Counted from the stretch's first letter, positions 16,683 through 24,931 are shown. The stretch is DNA of 64,000 nt from Finegoldia magna_J (GCF_002243175.1 NZ_NDYF01000016.1:129593-193592); one strand, 5' to 3'. Notes: generated by a model from the sequence alone, not told the origin. Numbers and translations are program-made.

Positions 16683-17407
16683 ATTCCGACCTCTTTAGAA
16701 ATAAAACTAGAATACAAATCAATGACACTTTTCTTTCTGTTTTTACTAATTGGTAATATTGAACCATCTATCATTATTACCTCATGAGCGTTTAAAATCT
16801 TGACTCTTTTTAAGTTGATAATGGTTCCGCTGTTTATTTTAACAAAACTTAAAGGATTGAGTTCTTTTTCTATATTCTTGATTTTTCCATAAAATACTTC
16901 GTCATCTAATTCATTGTTAGTTTTCACCCTTAATTTTCTCCCCGATTCCGAGAATATAGATATTATAGACGAACTATCTATTTGAATGTGATCCTTGCCT
17001 TTTTTAAAAAATACATAACTATTGGAATTATTTATGTATTCAATAGCATCATAAAAAGCTCTGGCAAACTTTTTCGTATCAATAGGCTTTAACAAATATC
17101 GAAAAGGTCTAACTTCAAAAGATTCCAAGGTATAAGTTTCGTAACTTGTAACATAAATTATCAAAACTTGTTCGGAGAGCTTTCTGAGTTCTCTAGCCGT
17201 TTGAATTCCATTAAGTCCTGGCATTTCAACATCTATAAATAAAATAGATGGAAAATCTTTCACATCTATCAATCTAAGTAGTTCTTCACCACTTAAATAA
17301 GCATCTATATCAGGTTTAAAATTATCTAATTTTTGAGATAAATCATATATCATATCTTCTATTAAATTTATATGTTTAAGATCATCATCACAGATAGCTA
17401 TATTCAT
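16679..17407 (-). CDS. LytTR-type response regulator
   Basis: The 242-residue regulator begins with a CheY-like receiver: acidic Asp7-Asp9, phosphoacceptor Asp59 in LFIDVEMPGLNG, the conserved YVTSYE near 92 and RPFRYLLKPID near 105. From about 135 it has a LytTR DNA-binding domain (ISIFSESGRKLRVKT, FVKINSGTIINLKRV). It would activate promoters when phosphorylated by the Agr-like kinase that follows. I take the ATG at 17407, since AGGAGG lies directly upstream; the more distal ATG precedes that site. A strong promoter is visible at 17475-17503. Confidence 0.9.
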   Translation of the reverse strand: MNIAICDDDLKHINLIEDMIYDLSQKLDNFKPDIDAYLSGEELLRLIDVKDFPSILFIDVEMPGLNGIQTARELRKLSEQVLIIYVTSYETYTLESFEVRPFRYLLKPIDTKKFARAFYDAIEYINNSNSYVFFKKGKDHIQIDSSSIISIFSESGRKLRVKTNNELDDEVFYGKIKNIEKELNPLSFVKINSGTIINLKRVKILNAHEVIMIDGSILPISKNRKKSVIDLYSSFISKEVGI

Positions 17408-17474
17408 TGTGCCTCCTAACATAAGTTTTTTATGTACTCAATTTACACTCTTGATTCATTGTTATTCTTTTTTT

Positions 17475-17503
17475 ATTATATAAAATTCAATTTTCAAATT
17501 CAA
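17475..17503 (-). promoter_or_regulatory. Promoter of the two-component genes
   Basis: On the minus strand TTGAAT (17503-17498) and a perfect TATAAT (17480-17475) are separated by 17 bases, about 68 bases before the regulator start codon. No clear LytTR direct repeat was picked out. Confidence 0.7.
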
Positions 17504-17555
17504 CACAAACTTTGTCATTATAATCTCATTTTGTTACATTGTTCAGACAAAAGAT

Positions 17556-17961
17556 CGAGTTACGAGTTTTTGTGGTTTTTTTCGTTCGTATCGGTGTCTA
17601 TTTTTGTATGTCCCTGTAAAGTGTAAATGTCCTGCGTTTTGTTGCAATGAATAAATCAGATTATCAGTTTTGCTAAGAATATCATACGGAGAAAATAATC
17701 ATAAATTCAAGCGAAGTGAACCGTTAAAAAATTGTGCTGTTTGAGTGCGTAGCACGAGTTCACAATTTTAGGTTCACAAGCTTAGAGTTTATTTATTTTC
17801 GTAGTCTAGATGTTCGTGCAAACTGGTTTTCTGATTCGTAAATTTTGAAACTGCCTACGACAATTTTGGTAGACAGATGAGCGATTTACGAGTTTTTGTG
17901 GTTTTTTCGTTCGTATCCGTGTCTATTTTTGCGTGTCCCTGTAAAGTGTAAATGTCCTGCG
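17556..17961 (+). repeat. Direct repeats flanking repeat copy 3
   Basis: About 80 bases beginning TTACGAGTTTTTGTGG and ending GTAAATGTCCTGCG occur at 17556-17637 and again at 17885-17961, with few differences. They bracket the hairpin element at 17668. A related module sits inside the reversed copy at 11.3 kb, and the end GTAAATGTCCTGCGTT recurs near 21140. Confidence 0.7.
17668..17823 (+). repeat. Intergenic hairpin repeat element, copy 3
   Basis: The element starts TTTTGCTAAGAATATCATAC and ends GATGTTCGTGCAAA. Its nested arms are GTGAACC (17716-17722) with GGTTCAC (17771-17777), and AAAATTGTG (17728-17736) with CACAATTTT (17761-17769). The loop includes GTGCGTAGCAC, itself palindromic. It lies between the two-component regulator and the flippase gene. 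Confidence 0.8.
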
Positions 17962-17974
17962 ACTTTGTCACAAT

Positions 17975-18000
17975 CAAAAAAGAGCATCACGTGATGCTCT
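17975..18000 (-). terminator. Terminator after the flippase gene
   Basis: A perfect 20-base palindrome AGAGCATCACGTGATGCTCT (17981-18000) is followed on the minus strand by six T. It begins seven bases after the flippase stop. Confidence 0.9.
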
Positions 18001-18006
18001 CATAAT

Positions 18007-19467
18007 TTATTTCACTAATTTTTTGAGTGGTGTTTTCTTCAATGTTTCGATAAATACTTCATTTTTGCCGAAGAACAATATCAATGTGTAGCCGATGACG
18101 CTGATGAAGAATACAGCCAATAAGTTAAGTGTGTAATTCGTGATAAATTTTGTGATTACAATTTTTGTCAAAAGTATCCACAACGCACCTGCGACTGCGA
18201 ATTTCGCTGTGTAGAATAATTTGTCCATTTCAAAGTAGAATTTTGCTTCTTTGAATTCAAATAAGCACACAAGAACTACTACTAATTCGGAGAGCGCCGT
18301 AGTCATTGCTGCACCATTTTGTTGCCAAAGTGGTATAAAAACTAGATTTAACCCTACATTTACGAACGCTGATATCGTCGTCGCTTTCAAGTTCAACGCT
18401 TCTTTCCCCAATGGAACGTTCATACACGTTGTGATTACACCACCAGTTATTGCGAAAAATACTGACACTGCTAGAATTTGCAACGAAAGTGTCGCCGCAA
18501 TAAATTTTTCCCCAGAGAGAATGTATACGATGTTTTTAGATAATACTCCAAGTCCCATGCACATTGGTATCATTAATAATAGCAAAAAACTTGAGATTTC
18601 TGTTAACAAATGTCTGAATTCTGTTTTATCATCTAATGTCGCTGCCTTGGAAAGCCTTGGAATTGTAACCATGTAAATCGCACCTAGCATTTGCTTTACA
18701 ACGGAATATACCTTTACGCTTACTGCATATAGTCCTGTGTAAAAATCTCCAGAAATCCAGCCAAGCATTGTCATGTCTGCGCTGACATACACCAAAACTG
18801 CGATGCTGTTTGAAAAGAAAAGCATGATAGGCTTCAAGTGTCTTTTCAGATTTAGTTTGAGAGTTGGTTTCAAGCTTACATATCTTCTTACATGTAACAT
18901 ATTTGAAACACACACCAAACCATTTACGAAAACCGTAAGTCCAGCGTATTTTAAGTAATCGTCTTTGGTTTTTACTACGAAAAATAATAAAATTACACCA
19001 ATAGTTTGAATTATGATACTTCTGATTGTAATGTACAAATAATCCTCGTGGATTGCGTTGACCCATTCAACTCCAAGCGTGGCGAAGATTATGCTCAAAC
19101 TTTGAATGAAAACAAGCGTTGCATAGTCGTGCATTTTCACAGAAACTACACAGAATACAGCCAAACAAATGTAAGAAATCAACGTAGACAACAAGTTGAT
19201 GGAGAAAACTTCCCTCGAAAATTGATTGAGTTTTGTTCTATTTTCTCTGTATTTGGAACCCTCTCTGACTGCGTAATTGGTAATTCCAAGCGATGCAATC
19301 AGCATGAATATTTTAATAATTGAATCCCCGTAACTGACCTTTCCCATGTTTGCTACTTGCAAAATTCTCGTAGCGTAAGGAAAAGTTATCAACGGGTACA
19401 CAACGCTCAGCCCAACTTTGATTAAATTAAGCATCGCGTTTAATTTAAGTGATTTTTGCTTTGCCAA
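18007..19467 (-). CDS. Polysaccharide flippase, Wzx/MATE-like (MOP superfamily)
   Basis: The 486-residue protein has about 12-14 membrane segments and opens with the family motif VVYPLITFPYATRILQVANM at about residues 18-37, followed by a conserved GxxxYG-like MGKVSYGDSI. Such proteins flip lipid-linked oligosaccharide repeat units across the membrane for capsule, teichoic acid or surface glycan assembly. No glycosyltransferases or polymerase lie next to it here, so it is either an isolated surface-polysaccharide gene or acts with genes elsewhere. The start follows a GGAGAGGAAA-type site. Between it and the upstream gene lies a small RNA or leader candidate (19557-19624). Confidence 0.85.
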   Translation of the reverse strand: MAKQKSLKLNAMLNLIKVGLSVVYPLITFPYATRILQVANMGKVSYGDSIIKIFMLIASLGITNYAVREGSKYRENRTKLNQFSREVFSINLLSTLISYICLAVFCVVSVKMHDYATLVFIQSLSIIFATLGVEWVNAIHEDYLYITIRSIIIQTIGVILLFFVVKTKDDYLKYAGLTVFVNGLVCVSNMLHVRRYVSLKPTLKLNLKRHLKPIMLFFSNSIAVLVYVSADMTMLGWISGDFYTGLYAVSVKVYSVVKQMLGAIYMVTIPRLSKAATLDDKTEFRHLLTEISSFLLLLMIPMCMGLGVLSKNIVYILSGEKFIAATLSLQILAVSVFFAITGGVITTCMNVPLGKEALNLKATTISAFVNVGLNLVFIPLWQQNGAAMTTALSELVVVLVCLFEFKEAKFYFEMDKLFYTAKFAVAGALWILLTKIVITKFITNYTLNLLAVFFISVIGYTLILFFGKNEVFIETLKKTPLKKLVK

Positions 19468-19556
19468 GTTTTTCCTCTCCTATGTGCAAAATTTATACTT
19501 ACTATATTGTATCACACCTAGCTAGATAGATTATTACAACATTTCAAAATTTCCAA

Positions 19557-19624
19557 CAAAAAAATAACCGTCACTTCAAAACAATGACGATTATTTCCCA
19601 GGTAATACCCGTATGGACTTTGCT
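19557..19624 (-). ncRNA. Candidate small RNA or attenuated leader
   Basis: A promoter (ATAACA at 19659-19654, 17 bases, TATAAT at 19636-19631) overlaps the end of the dehydratase gene and should start transcription near 19624. About 30 bases later a terminator follows: AATAATCGTCATT/AGTGACGGTTATT with G-U pairs and a seven-T tail. Between them is TCCATACGGGTATTACCTGG, which can form a small stem. The product would be about 67 nucleotides. It could be a free RNA or a riboswitch-like leader of the flippase gene about 90 bases downstream; I do not match it to a known class. Confidence 0.4.
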
Positions 19625-19655
19625 GAAACTATTATATCACATTTTTCAAAAAATG

Positions 19656-20801
19656 TTATAACATTTCAATAAAAGCTCCAATTCTTGTATTTAATTGTCC
19701 GATATCTGATTTTGAATAATCAGTTTCTACAGCGATGTATGGAACATTCTTCTTATCGTTGCAGAATCTCTTAATTGACAAACCTTCAACTTGGTAAGGA
19801 GTACAAGCTTGTAAATGCATGTCGATAACTCCGTCAACCTTGTATTCGTCGATTAATTTGTCCAACAATTTAAGTCTGTTTTCGTTTGGACTCACACAAG
19901 CGCAACCGATGTTCATGTATTTTCTAGCAATCGCATCAATCATATCTGGATTGTCTACATCTACATTTTCATCAATAGCCTTAGCGCCGCCACAGTTTTC
20001 GTAGCTAACCACAACTGCACCGTTGTTTTCAACAGCTTCGATAACTTTTTCAGTAGCACCACCAATAGGACAGCCAGTAATCAAAATTCTTGGCTTGCCA
20101 TTGATGTGCTTGTGTTCAGACATAACCCTAGCTTTTAATTCTTCAAGCATTTGTGGAATTTGTTCCTTATCGAAATCAAATTGCACACCATTTAAAACAT
20201 GCCACAATTCTCCACCTGTGATTGGCAAATCATCAGCCTTCATTATAGAATAGAAGTCCTTTACAGCTGATCTCTCAGCGTTTTTCACTTCAATTCCATG
20301 TCTCAATTTTTCTTCAGTGATTTCAACGCCGAATAAATCTTCGATAGTCTTAATCATCTTTCTGATTTCTTCTTTCCACAAAATAAGACCTTGCTCAGTG
20401 TTCTTGTTTGGAAGTTCCATCACGTGAACTGGCTTGAATTCTCCCAAATATTCGTACATCTTCTTCTTGCCATCGCAAGTAGTCTCTCCGACAACCAAAT
20501 CAGAAAAATAGAAGAACGGACACTTGTCAGTCAACGCAAAACCATAAGAAGATTTGATAAGTGGGCATAAGTTTTTAGGCAAATCCCTCTCAGCATCTTG
20601 AATAGTTTCGTCACTTGTAGCACACAAACTAACACAAGTAGCACCAGCTGCAACAGCTAACTCTTGTGGAAAAAACGTACAAAAAATTCCTATAACAGGA
20701 ATATCCTTATCCTTTATTTCTTTTACCTTCAAAAAAGCATTTTGACGACTTTCTGCAAAATCGTTAAAAACTTCTGGTAATTCCTTCTTTAAATCAACCA
20801 T
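19656..20801 (-). CDS. Double-cubane-cluster anaerobic reductase (2-hydroxyacyl-CoA dehydratase family)
   Basis: The 381-residue protein matches the single-subunit HgdB/BzdO-like family of the YjiM kind. Cysteines that would hold iron-sulfur clusters include CTFFPQELAVAAGATCVSLC (about 41-60), the LCPLIKSSYG motif (about 77), CPFFYFSD (about 93), CPIGG, ENCGG (about 269), IGCACVSP and LQACTPY (about 335). Family members carry a double [4Fe-4S] cubane and perform low-potential reductions of unknown physiological substrates, driven by an ATP-dependent activator (YjiL/HgdC type). No activator gene is adjacent, so it must lie elsewhere if present. Typical length for YjiM is about 380. Confidence 0.8.
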   Translation of the reverse strand: MVDLKKELPEVFNDFAESRQNAFLKVKEIKDKDIPVIGIFCTFFPQELAVAAGATCVSLCATSDETIQDAERDLPKNLCPLIKSSYGFALTDKCPFFYFSDLVVGETTCDGKKKMYEYLGEFKPVHVMELPNKNTEQGLILWKEEIRKMIKTIEDLFGVEITEEKLRHGIEVKNAERSAVKDFYSIMKADDLPITGGELWHVLNGVQFDFDKEQIPQMLEELKARVMSEHKHINGKPRILITGCPIGGATEKVIEAVENNGAVVVSYENCGGAKAIDENVDVDNPDMIDAIARKYMNIGCACVSPNENRLKLLDKLIDEYKVDGVIDMHLQACTPYQVEGLSIKRFCNDKKNVPYIAVETDYSKSDIGQLNTRIGAFIEML

Positions 20802-20966
20802 CTAATCACCTCGTAACAAATAATATCATTTAATCGCCAATATATCAAAATGATAATCGTTATTTATAGATTTTCTCTATAAATGACCTCCCTTCCCTCT
20901 CTCACATGGATGATTTGGGGAAATGAAAACAGGTTTTTGTTTGAAGTAAAATAGACAAACCGATAC
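20802..20966. other. Upstream region of the dehydratase-family gene
   Basis: A possible leader of the dehydratase gene with GATTAGATGG at its start and a pyrimidine-rich patch (CCTCCCTTCCCTCTCTC) near 20888. No gene is seen before the repeats begin at 20967. Confidence 0.3.
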
Positions 20967-21113
20967 GGTTAGAATATCATACGGAAAAAATTGTTTTAAA
21001 TTCAAGCGAAGTGAATCGTTAAGAAATCGCACTGTCTGAGCGTTAGCGAGTTTGCGATTTTAGATTCACAAGCTTAGAGTTTATTTATTTTCGTAGTTTA
21101 GATATTCGCGCAA
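20967..21113 (+). repeat. Intergenic hairpin repeat element, copy 4
   Basis: The element contains AGAATATCATACGG at the left and GATATTCGCGCAAA at the right. The nested arms are GTGAATC (21011-21017) with GATTCAC (21063-21069) and AAATCGCA (21024-21031) with TGCGATTT (21053-21060). Compared with copy 5 next to it, both arms of each stem have changed together. Confidence 0.8.
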
Positions 21114-21192
21114 ATTGGTTTTCTGCTTCATATCTCCTTGTCAAGCGTAAATGTCCTGCGTTCTTGTTGCAATGAAAAAAGCAAAAAACCAG

Positions 21193-21347
21193 TTTTGCTA
21201 AGAATATCATACGGAGAAAATAATCATAAAATCAAGCGAAGTGAACCGTTAAAAAATTGTGCTGTTTGAGTGCGTAGCACGAGTTCACAATTTTAGGTTC
21301 ACAAGCTTAGAGTTTATTTATTTTCGTAGTCTAGATATTCGTGCAAA
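21193..21347 (+). repeat. Intergenic hairpin repeat element, copy 5
   Basis: Nearly identical to copy 3: it starts TTTTGCTAAGAATATC and ends GATATTCGTGCAAA, with arms GTGAACC (21241-21247)/GGTTCAC (21296-21302) and AAAATTGTG/CACAATTTT. It stands in tandem with copy 4; between them the flanks GGTTTTCTGCTT and AAGCAAAAAACC extend the terminal inverted repeats. Confidence 0.8.
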
Positions 21348-21439
21348 TTGGTTTTCTGCTTAGCAATTTTTGAAACTGTCTACGACAATTCGGTGTCTAT
21401 TTTTGCTTTTATTGAAGATATGTTCGTATCTTTACTTCT

Positions 21440-22876
21440 TTATTTATCCTTCAATTCATCCAACACTTCGTTGACTGTTTCCTTTTCAGAATAAGGTGTC
21501 TTTTCATTTCCTTTGAGTTTGATGAAGTTTTCTTGTCCTTTTCCCAAAAGTAGAACAAAATCTCCCTCATTTGCCATTTCTATCGCATGTTTAATGGCAG
21601 ATTTTCTGTCTTTGATTCTGATGGACTCACCGTTTTCTTCCTCAATTCCGCTTATGATGTCATCTGCAATGTTTTCGTATGTGTCAAATTTCGGATCATC
21701 AGTCGTAACCACCGAGAACACGTTGTTTTCCGCAGAAATCTTGCCAACTTCGTGTCTGATTTCGCTCGTTCTGTCGCCACTCATTCCATAAACTGCGATT
21801 TTTCGTTTGTCGTTTGGCACAGATTTGTAAATATTTTCGAACGCTTTTGGAGTGTGTGCAAAATCAATCACAATATTTATTCCCATATCATTCTTTACGA
21901 ATTCAAATCGCGCCTCAACGCCTGTAAAACTTTCCAAAGCTTTGGCAATATCTTCCAATTCGTATCCCAATAAATTCACCGCAGCAATCGCAGCCACCGC
22001 ATTGTAAACATCAAACAGCGCAAATCTGTTCAGTACGAATTTCACGTTTTTGATTTCAAAATGCATCTTGCCATCAATCAATTCGATATTTTCTGCCCTA
22101 AAATCGGATTCATTTTCAAGTGAGAATGTGTATGCGTCTTCAAATCGTGCCTTCGCTTTCCTTCCGTATTCATCATCTACGTTTGCGATTTTTTTCTTGG
22201 CGTTTTCGAACAAAATCATCTTAGCATCGAAATAATTCTCCATGTTTTTGTGAAAATCCATGTGTTCCATCGATAAATTGTTAAACACAGCCACATCGAA
22301 ATCAATCCCTTCTAGTCTGTGCAAATACAATCCGTGGCTGGAACATTCCACAACAGCGTTGTCGATTTTTTTGTCCACCGAAAGCTTCAAAATCTTGTCG
22401 ATTTCTGAGATTTCTGGAGTCGTGTTTGGCGTTTCGTATTTTTCTCCAGCGATAAAAGTTCCGTTCGTGCCAATGTTTGTGCATGGTGAGTCCAAATTCT
22501 CCAAGATATGACTAATCATAGAAGATGTCGTCGTTTTGCCATTTGTCCCAGTTACTCCTATCACGCGAAGCTTCTTCGATGGAAAATCACACACCACATT
22601 TGAGATTTGTGCGAGAGCAACCCTTGCATCGTCGACTTTGATGTAGTTGATGCCGTCATTTTGTGTTACATCTTTTGTAACTACAATAGTGTTTGCTCCG
22701 TTTTCAATCGCCTTGTCGATAAATCGGTGTCCATCAAATTCCATCCCAGAAATCGCCACGAACACCCCACCTTTTTCGATTTTTCTGGAGTCATTCGTCA
22801 CATTTGTAATCTCATCGTCGTTGTTTTTCGTATAATCTATATAATCAATTTTATTTATAATATCAGTTAAGTTCAT
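21440..22876 (-). CDS. murE: UDP-N-acetylmuramoyl-tripeptide synthetase
   Basis: MurE adds the third amino acid to UDP-MurNAc-L-Ala-D-Glu in the cytosol. The 478-residue protein has the N-terminal substrate domain (DSRKIEKGGVFVAISG), the P-loop GVTGTNGKTTTSS (about 107-119), TPEISEI, VVECSSHGL, and the C-terminal Mur ligase domain with IDFAHTPKAFENI and YGMSGDRTSEIRHEVG. In place of the diaminopimelate-type DNPR motif it has TTDDPKFDTY, consistent with L-lysine or another non-DAP residue. The start at 22876 has the ribosome site GGGGAAA, which is modest. It stands alone, with repeats downstream and a terminator/gene pair upstream. Confidence 0.92.
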   Translation of the reverse strand: MNLTDIINKIDYIDYTKNNDDEITNVTNDSRKIEKGGVFVAISGMEFDGHRFIDKAIENGANTIVVTKDVTQNDGINYIKVDDARVALAQISNVVCDFPSKKLRVIGVTGTNGKTTTSSMISHILENLDSPCTNIGTNGTFIAGEKYETPNTTPEISEIDKILKLSVDKKIDNAVVECSSHGLYLHRLEGIDFDVAVFNNLSMEHMDFHKNMENYFDAKMILFENAKKKIANVDDEYGRKAKARFEDAYTFSLENESDFRAENIELIDGKMHFEIKNVKFVLNRFALFDVYNAVAAIAAVNLLGYELEDIAKALESFTGVEARFEFVKNDMGINIVIDFAHTPKAFENIYKSVPNDKRKIAVYGMSGDRTSEIRHEVGKISAENNVFSVVTTDDPKFDTYENIADDIISGIEEENGESIRIKDRKSAIKHAIEMANEGDFVLLLGKGQENFIKLKGNEKTPYSEKETVNEVLDELKDK

Positions 22877-22935
22877 TTATTTTCCCCTTTGGTTTTCATT
22901 TATATATTATTATATAACATCGACCTACATATTTA

Positions 22936-22975
22936 AAAACAAAAACTGACCACCCAGCCTAGCCAAGTGATCAGT
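22936..22975 (-). terminator. Terminator after the acidic membrane protein gene
   Basis: ACTGACCAC (22945-22953) pairs, with one G-U, with GTGATCAGT (22967-22975). On the minus strand TTTTTGTTTTT follows. It lies just beyond the stop at 22987. Confidence 0.75.
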
Positions 22976-22986
22976 CTACAAATTTT

Positions 22987-23847
22987 CTATTTCATAACAG
23001 CTACTGCGATTGCTATTGCTGCGATTCCAATGATAAGTCCAAACACAAGTCCTGCGACAATACTTACTATCGCTGATTTCACACCAACGGCAAGCATTCT
23101 TTCATCAGAAATTCTGTCGTAGAATACTGATGAGTAAAGGATAACTCCAATTATCATGCCGACGATTGATGGAATGAACGTTGTTGGAAGTGCCATCAAT
23201 AAAATATTAATCAACGCTTCACAAGCTACATACACTCCAAGTCTTGCATCTCTTTCTACAGGATTTGGAACTGGTGACATATCTTTTTTTGTGAAATGGA
23301 ATATAATTCTACACACTGCATAGTAGAAAAACATTGATACAACAGCAGTTATTATACTGAAAGCTGTCAAACTCAATCCAGTTTTTGTTACTTGTTCCAA
23401 TTGTTGTGCTTGTTCTGGGTGAAGCTTGTATTGCACGATTGATGCAATATATGTGAACACTCCATACAACAAGAACAATATTACAAACGCACCCTTTTTA
23501 TTGAATTTTTCAATAAGTCCATGTAACATAGAGAAAATCTTTTGGCAGAAACCAGCATAACCAGAACTTTCCCTTTGAGTGTAGTCTTCGATGTATTCTT
23601 CTTCGTCGTCTTGTCCTTCAAAGAAAAAACTGTCGTCTGCTTTTTCGTAATGATCGTGTTCTTCATTCATATTAGAATAATTATCTTCTTGTGAATCTTC
23701 GAAATAATTGCTATTCCTGTCGGAATAACTTTCCTTATCTTCTCTAAATCCGCCTCTTACATTTTCCTTTTCGCTAAAATAATTCCCGTCATTAGTGTAT
23801 TCGCTGTCGTCATTTTCAAAACCTTTGTAATCTCTATCGTCTGACAT
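22987..23847 (-). CDS. Acidic-tailed membrane protein, paralogue A
   Basis: No named family is recognised. The 286-residue protein has a long polar N-terminus (residues 1-100) very rich in Asp, Glu, Asn, Ser and Tyr, then a four- to five-segment membrane domain. Between segments two and three stands IIFHFTKKDMSPVPNPVERD, followed by a glycine-rich pair of segments and SSVFYDRISDERMLAVGVKS. The same arrangement, including the FTKKxM-P motif, occurs in the proteins at 31901 and, shorter, at 39644, so the three are paralogues. The N-terminus looks disordered and cytosolic. It may be related to Yip1-like or DUF4013-type integral membrane proteins, which I cannot confirm. Confidence 0.7.
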   Translation of the reverse strand: MSDDRDYKGFENDDSEYTNDGNYFSEKENVRGGFREDKESYSDRNSNYFEDSQEDNYSNMNEEHDHYEKADDSFFFEGQDDEEEYIEDYTQRESSGYAGFCQKIFSMLHGLIEKFNKKGAFVILFLLYGVFTYIASIVQYKLHPEQAQQLEQVTKTGLSLTAFSIITAVVSMFFYYAVCRIIFHFTKKDMSPVPNPVERDARLGVYVACEALINILLMALPTTFIPSIVGMIIGVILYSSVFYDRISDERMLAVGVKSAIVSIVAGLVFGLIIGIAAIAIAVAVMK

Positions 23848-23878
23848 AATCTCCTCCTATTTATTTCTGCTATTCTTT

Positions 23879-24733
23879 TTAGTCCTCTTCGTCTTGTTCC
23901 AACAAAACTTTCTTCCATTTTTCAAGTTGCGATTCTTCTTCCTTGGAAAGTTTCGGCGTTTGAGGATCCAATTTTTCGAACAAATCCAACATAACCTCAC
24001 TCACAACTAATCTTGTGTACCACTTGTTGTCAGCAGGAACCACATACCATGGTGCATAATCTGTCGAAGTGTGCTCCAACATATCTTCGTAAGCCTTGTG
24101 ATAATCGTCCCAGTTTTCTCTTTCCAAAATATCACTTGCTGCAAACTTCCAATGTTTATCGTCCAAGTTAATCCTATCCAATAGTCTCTCTTTTTGTTCG
24201 TCCTTGGAAACATGCAAGAAAAACTTCACAACCTTGATACCATTATTGTCCAAATATTTTTCGAACGCATTGATATCTTCGAATCTTTTATTCCAAAAAT
24301 CGTCGTCGTTTTTCTTATTAACCAAATTGTGAACTCTCGTTACCAAAACATCTTCGTAGTGTGATCTGTTGAAAATCCCAACCTCTCCATACGCAGGAGT
24401 AGCCTTCGTAATTCTCCACAAATAATCGTGATCCAATTCTTCAGTTGAAGGTTGCTTGAAGCTTGTAACCTTGCATCCAGCAGGATTAAGCGCTGTGAAC
24501 ACTTTTTTCACCAAACTGTCCTTACCAGCAGCATCCATCGCTTGAAGCACAACCAAAATTCCTCTCTTGTTTTCAGCGTATAATTTTTCTTGAAATTCAA
24601 ACATCTTTTCCAAATTTTGTGGAAGAATTTCTTCCTTCACTTCTTGCTTAGAATAAGAATCGTCTTTTCTTGTGCTAAATTTTTCCAAATCAACTTTTTT
24701 GTTAGGTTTTACCCTGTATTTTTTAATATCCAT
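23879..24733 (-). CDS. ppk2: Polyphosphate kinase 2 family protein
   Basis: The 284-residue protein is a PPK2-type polyphosphate:nucleotide phosphotransferase. It has the Walker A-like AMDAAGKDS (residues 65-73), FKQPSTEELDHDYLWR (about 90-106), the Walker B-like FNRSHYEDVLVTRVHN (about 122) and the lid region LDRINLDDKHWKF (about 193). It uses polyphosphate to phosphorylate nucleoside mono- or diphosphates, giving ATP-regenerating capacity in the cytosol. Class I/III cannot be separated by eye, although the length fits class III. It ends just before the acidic membrane protein gene begins, 31 bases away, on the same strand. Confidence 0.85.
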   Translation of the reverse strand: MDIKKYRVKPNKKVDLEKFSTRKDDSYSKQEVKEEILPQNLEKMFEFQEKLYAENKRGILVVLQAMDAAGKDSLVKKVFTALNPAGCKVTSFKQPSTEELDHDYLWRITKATPAYGEVGIFNRSHYEDVLVTRVHNLVNKKNDDDFWNKRFEDINAFEKYLDNNGIKVVKFFLHVSKDEQKERLLDRINLDDKHWKFAASDILERENWDDYHKAYEDMLEHTSTDYAPWYVVPADNKWYTRLVVSEVMLDLFEKLDPQTPKLSKEEESQLEKWKKVLLEQDEED

Positions 24734-24877
24734 AACTTACTTCCTTTTTAATATCGTTACTATATATTTATCCAAATCGGGTAAAAATAAAACAATTTCA
24801 TTTACTGAATTAATTATATCATTTGTTCAATTTTTCTTCAATAGTTTACTATCACATTAGTATTATGTAAAATTTAT

Positions 24878-24906
24878 TTGACATTCATCATTTTATATAA
24901 TAAATT
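24878..24906 (+). promoter_or_regulatory. Promoter of the flavin oxidoreductase gene
   Basis: A perfect TTGACA (24878-24883), 17 bases, then TAAATT (24901-24906). The start codon is 26 bases further on with AGAAAGGGG before it. A TATAAT at closer spacing also exists, so the exact -10 is uncertain. Confidence 0.5.
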
Positions 24907-24931
24907 CATATTAACAGAAAGGGGATAATTT

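Noticed and set aside
17432..17626. 64-codon plus-strand frame between the regulator promoter and the repeats, considered as a peptide pheromone precursor
   Set aside because: It is antisense to the two-component promoter, has no leader-like or GG motif and no ribosome site, and runs into the direct repeat.
19557..19624. T-box or known riboswitch before the flippase gene
   Set aside because: No TGGNACCGCG antiterminator or other conserved core I know could be found; kept only as an unclassified RNA candidate.
20967..21347. CRISPR array for the tandem repeats
   Set aside because: There are only two long, self-complementary units of about 150 bases, no short regular repeats with unique spacers and no cas genes.
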